A stretch of 8,064 nt of DNA from Candidatus Omnitrophota bacterium (lineage in GTDB: Bacteria; Ratteibacteria; UBA8468; B48-G9; JAFGKM01), in assembly GCA_023819545.1 (NCBI GenBank), contig JAMWCA010000030.1, forward strand, positions 1 through 8,064, written 5' to 3'. Below the pieces are notes generated by a model. That model did no database searches. It was not told the DNA's origin and saw only the letters and a list, made by a program, of their open reading frames with translations. The stretch's first letter is position 1; every line of letters begins with the position of its first letter. The position numbers and the translations under genes were made by a program. This document shows positions 1-5,816 of this stretch, one piece after another.

Positions 1-119
1 CCAATACTGAAAATTCTCTCTATTAACCAATTTAACTTTTCCCTATTAGCTGGAATAAAAACTTCAACCTTCCTTCTATACCATATTTTATTATCTACCT
101 GGATACTATGTCCTAACCC
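1..119 (-). pseudogene. Possible partial or decayed coding segment at left edge
   Basis: On the minus strand one frame is open from position 188 to the window edge, about 62 codons after a TAA at 189-191. The last 39 or so codons look protein-like, with mixed charged and hydrophobic residues such as NKIWYRRKVEVF followed by IPANREKLNWLIERIF. The first 20 or so are T-rich and unlike the neighbouring genes. No ATG, GTG or TTG occurs in the frame, so if this was a gene its 5' end is missing or frameshifted. I do not recognise the family. The plus strand is also open here (frame 1 to a TAA at 145-147), but its hydrophobic, low-complexity product resembles the usual antisense shadow. A chance open frame remains quite possible in such a short stretch. 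Confidence 0.25.
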
Positions 120-134
120 GAAAGAGAGGAAAAT

Positions 135-163
135 TGGACAAAAATAAAAATATATGTAATAAT
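135..163 (+). promoter_or_regulatory. Candidate sigma-70-type promoter for fucosidase-recJ
   Basis: TGGACA at 135-140 (5 of 6 to TTGACA) and AATAAT at 158-163 (5 of 6 to TATAAT) are separated by exactly 17 bases. Transcription would start near 170, leaving a leader of about 107 bases before the ATG at 277. This is the best plus-strand match in the upstream region. In DNA this AT-rich, -10-like boxes are common by chance, so the spacing and the -35 carry the weight. I see no clear operator palindrome or riboswitch fold in the leader. Confidence 0.42.
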
Positions 164-263
164 GAACTTGATGAAAATGAAAAAGTGTTTACGATCTACT
201 CAACTTATACAAAAACTTGCAAAAAATAAAAAGATATGAAAAAATCATTAATAATTTTAAATT

Positions 264-273
264 AAGGGAGGGG
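264..273 (+). promoter_or_regulatory. Shine-Dalgarno site that fixes the fucosidase start
   Basis: The purine run AAGGGAGGGG contains a GGAGG core at 267-271, five bases before the ATG at 277-279. It decides the start codon: the same frame can be extended to a TTG at 217, but that TTG has no comparable ribosome site, and the 20 extra residues are lysine-rich with no match to GH29 enzymes. Confidence 0.75.
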
Positions 274-276
274 AAA

Positions 277-1560
277 ATGGATGAAATTAGAAAAGGGAAA
301 GGAGATTATGAATGGTTTATTAAAGCAAGATTTGGACTTTTCATCCACTGGGGTTTATATTCACTTCCTGCAAGACATGAATGGGTGAGAAATAGGGAAG
401 AGATTCCAAATGAAATATATGATGAGAAATACTTTAAGAGATTTAATCCAGACCTTTATAATCCAGAAGAATGGGCTATTATTGCAAAAAAAGCAGGAAT
501 GAAATATGCAGTAATTACAACAAAACACCATGAAGGATTCTGTCTTTGGGATTCAAAATTTACTGATTATAAAGCAACAAAGACCCCCTGTAAAAGAGAC
601 CTATTAAGAGAATTTGTTGATGCATTCAGAAAACATGGTTTTAAAATTGGTTTCTATTATTCTTTAATTGACTGGCATCATCCTGATTTTACAATTGATA
701 GATTCCATCCTTTAAGAAATCATCCAGAAAAAGAAAACCTCAATAAAGTAAGAGATATGTCAAAATATAGGGAATACTTGCATAATCAGATTAAAGAGCT
801 CCTCACAGAATATGGGAAAATTGACATACTTTGGGCAGATTTTAGTTATCCAGGGCATGATGGAAAAGGGAAGGATGATTGGGATTCAGAAAATCTTGTT
901 AAGATGATAAGAGAATTACAACCACATATATTATTAAATAATCGTCTTGACCTTGAAGACGAATTTGACTTTATAACCCCTGAACAGGTAGTCCCATACG
1001 AATGGCCAAAAAAAGATGGGAAAAAACTTATATGGGAATCATGCCAAACTTTTTCTGGTTCTTGGGGATACCATAGAGATGAAACAACTTGGCGTGATTC
1101 TGAAGAAATAATAAAGACACTAATTGATTGTGTTAGTAAAGGAGGAAATCTACTTTTAAATGTTGGACCAACAGCAAGGGGAGAGTTTGACTATAGGGTT
1201 AAGGAACGACTTGAAAAAATTGGAGAATGGATGTATTACCATTCAGAAAGTATTTATAATTGCACTCAGGCACCGGAAGAGTTTAAAAATCCAGAGAATT
1301 GTAAGTTAACCTATAATCCAGAGAAAAATCGTCTTTATATTCATATCTTTTCATGGCCTTATAAATTTTTGGTGCTTGAGGGGAAATCTTATAAAGAAAA
1401 AGTTGAATATGCTCAACTTTTAAATGATAATAGCGAAATTAAAATTGGAATGGATGAATGGGATAAAAAACAGATAGGAGAAAAAGAAGGAATAGTTTTA
1501 GTTTTACCTCCTTTTAAACCGAAAACCCCTGTGCCTGTGATAGAATTGTTTTTAAAATGA
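277..1560 (+). CDS. Alpha-L-fucosidase, glycoside hydrolase family 29
   Basis: This enzyme should release terminal alpha-L-fucose from glycans or oligosaccharides by a retaining mechanism. The 427-aa product is close in length to Thermotoga maritima fucosidase. Its N-terminal barrel carries the GH29 landmarks in order: FGLFIHWG, HEW, KHHEGF with the His pair at 84-85, GFYYSLIDWH, and ILWADFSYP with the probable nucleophile Asp188. Next come NNRLD with Arg223 and TPEQ with Glu236, which by my alignment matches the T. maritima acid/base Glu266, then SWGY and the GGNLLLNVGP strand. A beta-sandwich-like tail follows from about residue 320. There is no signal peptide or membrane segment, so it probably acts in the cytoplasm on imported fucosylated sugars. 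It overlaps recJ by four bases. No fucose transporter, isomerase or kinase is in the window, and subfamily A versus B cannot be settled by eye. Confidence 0.93.
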   Translation: MDEIRKGKGDYEWFIKARFGLFIHWGLYSLPARHEWVRNREEIPNEIYDEKYFKRFNPDLYNPEEWAIIAKKAGMKYAVITTKHHEGFCLWDSKFTDYKATKTPCKRDLLREFVDAFRKHGFKIGFYYSLIDWHHPDFTIDRFHPLRNHPEKENLNKVRDMSKYREYLHNQIKELLTEYGKIDILWADFSYPGHDGKGKDDWDSENLVKMIRELQPHILLNNRLDLEDEFDFITPEQVVPYEWPKKDGKKLIWESCQTFSGSWGYHRDETTWRDSEEIIKTLIDCVSKGGNLLLNVGPTARGEFDYRVKERLEKIGEWMYYHSESIYNCTQAPEEFKNPENCKLTYNPEKNRLYIHIFSWPYKFLVLEGKSYKEKVEYAQLLNDNSEIKIGMDEWDKKQIGEKEGIVLVLPPFKPKTPVPVIELFLK

Positions 1561-3110
1561 AAGAGATACCAGATTTTTTAAGAGAGATTTTATATAAAAG
1601 AGGGATTAAAAAAGAGGAAGAGATTGAAAAATTTCTTTTCCCAAGTTTGAATGATATTATAGAACCAAATAAAATTGCAAATATAGAAGATGCCTCAAAA
1701 GAAATTTTAAATAGTTTAAAAAAGAAAGAGAAAATATTTGTTTATGGAGATGGAGATATAGATGGAATTGGAGGAGTTTTTTTCATTTTAAAATTTTTAA
1801 AAGAAAGAGATGTTAACTTCAATTATTACCTAACACATCGGCTTGAGGATTATGAAATTGAAGAAAATTTTGTTGATTATCTTTTAAGGGAAAATTATAA
1901 AATTATAATTCTTATTGATTGTGGTATTTCTTCCTATAAATTTCTAAAAAAATGTTCTGAAAATAATATAAAGGCAATAGTTATTGACCATCATCAAACA
2001 GAAATTGAAAATCTTCCTAAAGGGCATTTTTATATTCATCCTTTTTTCAATTCATTTAAAAATGATTTTTCTGCTACAGTCCTTTCTTTTAAACTATTTC
2101 AAAATCTTATATCTAACTATCCTTCTTCTTTATCGTTTAAAGATTTTATATCTATAGTTGGACTTTCAACTTTGAGCGAAAATTTAAATTTAATAGGAGA
2201 AAACAGAATTTTTGTAAAAGAGATGTTAAAGGACTTAAAATATTCAAATATCAAAGGTTTAAATTTTCTTATTTCTAAATACTTAAATAAAGAGTTTTTA
2301 GAAATTGAAGACATAAAAACAAAAATAAACCCAAAATTAAATTCACCTGGAAGATTTGGTAAACCAGAAATTACTTTAAATCTTTTTTTAGAAGAGAAAG
2401 AGAAGGAAATAGAAATAATAATCAAAGAGATTGAACAACTTGATAAAAAAAGATATGAATTAACACAAAAAATAATAAAAAAAACAGAAGAGGAAAAAGG
2501 TTTTGAAGATAGATTTTTAGTTTTTGAAAATTTACCAGAGTCATTATGTGGCATAATCGCAAGTCGTCTTTCTGAAAAATTTGGTTTACCCTTTTTTATA
2601 GCAAGCAAAAAGGGAAAGATTATAAAAGGTTCAGCAAGAGCACCAGAAGATTATGATTTATATACAGAAATGAAAAAAATAAAAGATAAGCTTTTGTCTT
2701 TTGGAGGGCATAAAACTGCTATTGGTTTTAAATTCTCTACTGAAGTTGAAAATCAAATAAAAGAATACTGGAAAAGTATAAAGATTGAAAAAAAACAGGA
2801 TGATGAATATTTTGATATAATTTTTGATATAGAAGATATAAAACCTGAAATCTTTGAATATCTTAACCTTTTAAAACCATACGGAAAGGGAAATAAGCCT
2901 CCTATTTTTTTAAGTAGGAATGTTCTTTTAAAAAAGATTAAAAAGGGAGAGCAGGAAAAATACTGGGTTAAGAAAAATGTAATTTTTGAGTGTGAGTTTC
3001 TAAATTCAAAAAAAGTTGAAGAAGGAGAAAAAGATATTTTTTACACTCCAGAGATTAAAGAAATTGACGGATATTATAAAATTTCTCTAAAAATAAAAAA
3101 CTTCAAGTGA
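1557..3110 (+). CDS. recJ: RecJ-like single-stranded-DNA exonuclease (DHH/DHHA1), divergent
   Basis: RecJ enzymes degrade single-stranded DNA 5' to 3' in recombination and mismatch or base-excision repair, using Mn or Mg. The 517-aa product has the family layout: an N-terminal LYKRGI...FLFPSL segment, the DHH domain with GDGDIDG (Asp65, Asp67, Asp69), IDCG (Asp121) and IDHH (Asp144-His146), then GIIASRL, the DHHA1 FGGH motif (383-385), PYGKGNKPP, and a short OB-like tail. It is shorter than E. coli RecJ (577 aa) and diverges at several signature spots. The usual ITAT after the first motif is IGG, GYGL is DYEI, and the ADVVPL motif reads SENLNL with Glu208 where RecJ normally has a metal-binding Asp. 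The start overlaps the fucosidase stop as ATGA with no strong ribosome site, pointing to translational coupling. It could be a RecJ-like paralogue rather than the main RecJ. Confidence 0.85.
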   Translation: MKEIPDFLREILYKRGIKKEEEIEKFLFPSLNDIIEPNKIANIEDASKEILNSLKKKEKIFVYGDGDIDGIGGVFFILKFLKERDVNFNYYLTHRLEDYEIEENFVDYLLRENYKIIILIDCGISSYKFLKKCSENNIKAIVIDHHQTEIENLPKGHFYIHPFFNSFKNDFSATVLSFKLFQNLISNYPSSLSFKDFISIVGLSTLSENLNLIGENRIFVKEMLKDLKYSNIKGLNFLISKYLNKEFLEIEDIKTKINPKLNSPGRFGKPEITLNLFLEEKEKEIEIIIKEIEQLDKKRYELTQKIIKKTEEEKGFEDRFLVFENLPESLCGIIASRLSEKFGLPFFIASKKGKIIKGSARAPEDYDLYTEMKKIKDKLLSFGGHKTAIGFKFSTEVENQIKEYWKSIKIEKKQDDEYFDIIFDIEDIKPEIFEYLNLLKPYGKGNKPPIFLSRNVLLKKIKKGEQEKYWVKKNVIFECEFLNSKKVEEGEKDIFYTPEIKEIDGYYKISLKIKNFK

Positions 3111-3309
3111 TTTCAACCTTTTTTAAAGGCCTTTTTACTTTTGTCTTTAAACATTTTGTGCAAATTCTCATCCTTTTAATAACTCCTTGATATTCAACAA
3201 GGACTTTTTGAATATTAGGTTTCCATGTTCTCCTTGTTTTTCTATTTGAATGACTTACTTTATTCCCACTTCTTCCTTGTTTTCCGCATATCTCACATCT
3301 CATAGCCAT
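3103..3309 (-). CDS. rpmB: 50S ribosomal protein L28 (zinc-binding form)
   Basis: L28 is a component of the bacterial large ribosomal subunit. The 68-aa basic product carries the family pattern: CEICGK, GNKVSHSNRKTRR, WKPNIQ, and a C-terminal ICTKCLK. Cys5, Cys8, Cys50 and Cys53 form two CxxC pairs, the zinc-binding (C+) version of the protein. The first of two nearby ATGs (3307-3309) is the start because GGAGG at 3317-3321 lies seven bases upstream; the second would be 13 bases away. The gene begins four bases beyond the ligase stop. Its TGA overlaps the convergent recJ tail by eight bases. It is probably transcribed with the ligase gene or from a promoter inside that gene. Confidence 0.95.
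   Translation of the reverse strand: MAMRCEICGKQGRSGNKVSHSNRKTRRTWKPNIQKVLVEYQGVIKRMRICTKCLKTKVKRPLKKVEIT
3117..3136 (+). terminator. Weak hairpin after recJ, possible terminator
   Basis: Seven bases after the recJ stop, CCTTT (3117-3121) can pair with AAAGG (3125-3129) around a three-base loop, followed by CC and five Ts. The five-pair stem is weak and lies inside the antisense of rpmB, so its sequence is constrained by that protein (around Arg60-Pro-Leu-Lys). It is the only terminator-like structure between the convergent genes and may not work. Confidence 0.2.
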
Positions 3310-3313
3310 ATTT

Positions 3314-5113
3314 TTACCTCCTTATTTTCCCTTCCTTTTTTAAGAGAGAGAGCGTTCTATTAGCATAAACATTTTCAGGGTTTATTTTAAGGACCCTATT
3401 TAAATATTCTATTGCTTTTTCTATATTATTATAATACAAAAGATAAATTGAAGCAATGCTACACAAAACATCTTCATCATAAGGATTGAAATATTCTGCA
3501 TTTTTATAATATTTAAATGCCTTTTCCATATCCTGCATCTTCATATAAACAGTCCCAAGATTAGCATCTGTTTTTGCAAAATGAGGGAAAAGATATTTAT
3601 TTATGTAGAGATATATTTGTTCTGCTTTTTTATAATCACCAACCATTCCATAAACATAAGCAAGTTTATACCAGTTTTCATAATTATAAGGATTATATTT
3701 ACAAACAATAAGATAATTCTCTATCGCTTCAGTATAATATCCACTATCCTTTGCACTTATACCGTTCTTGTAATAAATCTGTGGAAAAATTCTATAATAA
3801 GAATGGAAAATTGAAAGAATAAGAGAAACAGAAAATATTGCATACCATAAAATTTTTGAAAATTTAATTTCAATTTTTTTGGAATTTATATATCTACAAG
3901 TCATGCCAAGTAAAAACCAAAAATACATACTTGTTGAAGGATTTCTTAAATTTGTTGAAAAAATATTATCAAGTAAAACGCTTATTATTCCTCCAATAAT
4001 ACCTCCCAAGAAAATTTTTCGTGATTTTTTATTTCTGATAGCACTAATAATAAAAGAAAATATAAAAGAGAGAAAGATTAAAAGCCCTATAATTCCCATT
4101 TCTGACCATATTTCTAAGTATTCATTGTGAGAATGGTTTGTAACAGGGGTTGATTCTGGTTGAAGAAAATATTCTCTTACTCTGAAATAGGGATAGAAAA
4201 ATATAAAATTGCCAAGCCCATACCCAAATACTGGTTTTTTTAAAATCATTCTTAATGTCCCTCTCCAGATAAAATATCTTATGTTTGTTTTATACCAAAC
4301 TATTATTTTTGGGAAAAGTAAGAATGAAGAAATAAGCAAAATGAAAAGAGGAATATGTTTAATAGAGGATTTTTTTTCAATATTATCAATGAACCAGACA
4401 AAAGAAATTCCAATAATAAAAGCCATAATTGCTGCTCTTGACTGTGAAACTAAAAGTGCCCACACACCAAAAAAAAGGCAGGATATATCAAGAAATTTAA
4501 AAAATTTGTCATATTTTCCTTCTACATAAATCCAGTTTAAAACATTTGAAAAAGATAGACACAAAACCATTATTATATGTCCAGCAAAAAAATTTGGATT
4601 TCCAAAAGTTGAAATTGCATAATGTTTTTCTCCATAAAAATTTGATATACCAATAATCGCTGAAATAAGCCCAATCCCAATCCAAATATAAAAAATTCTC
4701 TTATCAATTTCAAGATTTGAAGAAATTAAAAAAATAAGAAAGTAAAGTAAATAATTTTCAAGATTTTTTGCTGCTTCAAATTTAAAAGTAGCATAAAAAC
4801 AGGAAATTAAAATATGGATAAAAAAAATTATCGGGAAATAAATAAAGCGTGAAATCTCAAATTCTTTTTCTGTAAGAAGGAAATGAAATGAAACAAATAG
4901 GCAGAATAAAAATCCGCTTAAATTTTTTATTATTGTATAATCATAAGCAGGTTTAAAAACAAGTAGAATCCCAAGGAAAAAAATAAATATGCCAATCCAG
5001 TAATAAATTTCAAAATATTTTTTTTTCTTTTTTATCTCTAATAATTTAACACTTCTATAATCTTTTATTTTATCCTGTGCCTCTTTTTTCTTTTTCATAT
5101 TTTCAAATCCCAT
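3314..5113 (-). CDS. O-antigen ligase/polymerase family membrane protein with C-terminal TPRs
   Basis: A 599-aa inner-membrane protein of the Wzy_C class (WaaL O-antigen ligases, Wzy polymerases, PglL protein glycosylases), which transfer lipid-linked sugars to lipid A core, a growing chain or protein. About 13 hydrophobic segments span residues 34-440. Family marks are LLVSQSRAAI, the GYGLGNF motif and, in the large periplasmic loop, NHSHNEYLEIWSEMGIIGL around His329-Glu331. From about residue 448 to 590 there are some four tetratricopeptide repeats (for example YYTEAIENYLIVCKYNPYN and MEKAFKYYKNAEYFNPYD), likely a periplasmic docking platform. The first ATG is preferred because an extended -10 lies just upstream; an ATG five codons later is the alternative. 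The coding strand has an A9 run at codons 29-33 and other runs of eight. No glycosyltransferases are nearby, so the acceptor cannot be named. Confidence 0.88.
   Translation of the reverse strand: MGFENMKKKKEAQDKIKDYRSVKLLEIKKKKKYFEIYYWIGIFIFFLGILLVFKPAYDYTIIKNLSGFLFCLFVSFHFLLTEKEFEISRFIYFPIIFFIHILISCFYATFKFEAAKNLENYLLYFLIFLISSNLEIDKRIFYIWIGIGLISAIIGISNFYGEKHYAISTFGNPNFFAGHIIMVLCLSFSNVLNWIYVEGKYDKFFKFLDISCLFFGVWALLVSQSRAAIMAFIIGISFVWFIDNIEKKSSIKHIPLFILLISSFLLFPKIIVWYKTNIRYFIWRGTLRMILKKPVFGYGLGNFIFFYPYFRVREYFLQPESTPVTNHSHNEYLEIWSEMGIIGLLIFLSFIFSFIISAIRNKKSRKIFLGGIIGGIISVLLDNIFSTNLRNPSTSMYFWFLLGMTCRYINSKKIEIKFSKILWYAIFSVSLILSIFHSYYRIFPQIYYKNGISAKDSGYYTEAIENYLIVCKYNPYNYENWYKLAYVYGMVGDYKKAEQIYLYINKYLFPHFAKTDANLGTVYMKMQDMEKAFKYYKNAEYFNPYDEDVLCSIASIYLLYYNNIEKAIEYLNRVLKINPENVYANRTLSLLKKEGKIRR
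3317..3321 (-). promoter_or_regulatory. rpmB Shine-Dalgarno next to the ligase stop
   Basis: GGAGG on the minus strand lies immediately before the ligase stop codon TAA (3314-3316) and seven bases before the rpmB ATG. Ribosomes finishing the ligase would therefore sit on the rpmB initiation site, which allows reinitiation or coupling. It also selects the first of the two candidate rpmB start codons. Confidence 0.8.
3428..3456 (-). promoter_or_regulatory. Candidate internal promoter for rpmB within the ligase gene
   Basis: On the minus strand a perfect TATAAT (3428-3433) is preceded, after 17 bases, by TTGCTT (3451-3456), which matches only the TTG half of the -35 consensus. Transcription would begin near 3421, about 110 bases before the rpmB ATG. 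The -10 lies in codons for Tyr-Tyr-Asn of a TPR, so the match may be incidental. A dedicated promoter would make sense for a ribosomal protein gene behind a membrane glycosyltransferase. Confidence 0.3.
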
Positions 5114-5255
5114 AAATGAATATTATTATATCACACTTCTATTTTGGGATTTATTTTAATAATTTTAACTTTTAGATGAAATTTTGAAAAAGGAAAAAAG
5201 AAAAAATTTTAAAAAAATGCTTTTCTTTGCTCAGATATTAGGTAGTATTTTGGAG
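5114..5255. other. Intergenic gap between cupin and ligase genes
   Basis: This 142-base, very AT-rich gap separates two minus-strand genes. Its left end holds the ligase promoter. Near the cupin end, AAAGAAAA (5197-5204) and TTTTCTTT (5221-5228) could form an eight-pair A/T-rich stem with a 16-base loop, followed on the minus strand by a T-rich stretch. That might act as a poor intrinsic terminator for the upstream operon. I see no open frame with a ribosome site and no RNA gene. Confidence 0.5.
5125..5133 (-). promoter_or_regulatory. Extended -10 promoter of the ligase gene; near-leaderless transcript
   Basis: The minus strand reads TGATATAAT, a perfect -10 hexamer with the TGn extension. 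The -35 position (TAAATC, 17 bases up) is poor, as is common with extended -10 promoters. Starting six or seven bases downstream puts the transcript 5' end near 5118, only about five bases before the ATG at 5113. No Shine-Dalgarno fits that space, unlike the strong GGAGG sites of most neighbouring genes. Confidence 0.5.
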
Positions 5256-5804
5256 TTAATCTTCTTGTATCTCTGGTATTCTTTTTATATCAGGGTCGGT
5301 AAAAATATCTGTTTCGTCTATACTTTGAGAAGAAAATTCACTTACAATTGCTCCTTGGTCTCCTGCTTGAAACCAGTGTAATGTATTTGGTGGTATTGTA
5401 TATTGTTGCCCTGGTTTTAAAATTATTTCATTCCAACAGGTAAAATATTCTTTCCTTGATTTTAATATTGCTTTTGGATTTTCGGTTGGTTTTCCAGGAA
5501 CATAAAGATAAACCTCTCCATATCTACATCTAAATGTCTCCTGCTTCCCTGGATTTTTTTCAGATATATAGGGATGTCTATGTTCTGGACAGGTCTGCCT
5601 TGGTAACAAAATCAATTCTTTCGCACAATATCTCTCATTATTTACATAAACGATTATCTCTAATCCAATCTGTTCAGGAATTCCAAGTCCACAATCAACA
5701 ACTTCCATATTTTTATATTCATCTTCTGTAATTACTATGTTTGCTTTTTTCAATAACTCATATGCCTTTCTCTTTAATTCTTCAACTTTACTTCTTTTAA
5801 TCAT
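5256..5804 (-). CDS. D-lyxose isomerase-like cupin (D-lyxose ketol-isomerase family)
   Basis: Family members are metal-dependent cupins that interconvert D-lyxose and D-xylulose, and often D-mannose and D-fructose, in the cytoplasm. The 182-aa product has a helical N-terminus (MIKRSKVEELKRKAYELL) and then one cupin barrel. EHRHP supplies His75 and His77, PGKQETFRCRYGEVYLYV supplies Glu89, and IPPNTLHWFQAG supplies His143, giving the expected three-His, one-Glu Mn site. The C-terminal EFSSQSIDETDIFTDP block is highly typical of this family and less so of general cupins. Length is in the usual range for the short (YdaE-like) isomerases. AGGAGG lies six bases before the ATG, and the gene begins 12 bases after gltX, so it is the last gene of the macro-gltX-cupin run. 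The physiological substrate cannot be read from sequence, since mannose, lyxose and other 2,3-cis sugars are all possible. Confidence 0.85.
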   Translation of the reverse strand: MIKRSKVEELKRKAYELLKKANIVITEDEYKNMEVVDCGLGIPEQIGLEIIVYVNNERYCAKELILLPRQTCPEHRHPYISEKNPGKQETFRCRYGEVYLYVPGKPTENPKAILKSRKEYFTCWNEIILKPGQQYTIPPNTLHWFQAGDQGAIVSEFSSQSIDETDIFTDPDIKRIPEIQED

Positions 5805-5816
5805 TTTTTCCTCCTC

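Noticed and set aside
162..239. 25-codon ATG open frame in the fucosidase leader
   Set aside because: Its first ATG overlaps the candidate -10 box, later ATGs lack a ribosome site, and the Lys/Leu-rich product has no recognisable features.
217..276. TTG start extending the fucosidase by 20 residues
   Set aside because: There is no ribosome site before the TTG, the added residues are lysine-rich and not family-like, and the ATG at 277 has AAGGGAGGGG at ideal spacing.
2117..2608. 163-codon open frame on the minus strand inside recJ
   Set aside because: It is antisense to the well-supported recJ DHH-to-DHHA1 region, is Ser/Phe-rich and low in complexity, and has no convincing family motif.
3125..3134. 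AAAGGCCTTT perfect palindrome near the convergent gene ends
   Set aside because: It is explained by rpmB codons for the Arg-Pro-Leu-Lys tail. A loopless ten-base palindrome is not a terminator, and no second copy was seen to suggest an operator.
3879..4529. Plus-strand open frames inside the ligase region (also 3581-3814)
   Set aside because: They are antisense to the ligase/TPR coding sequence, whose membrane and HNEYLE motifs are clear. They are shadows.
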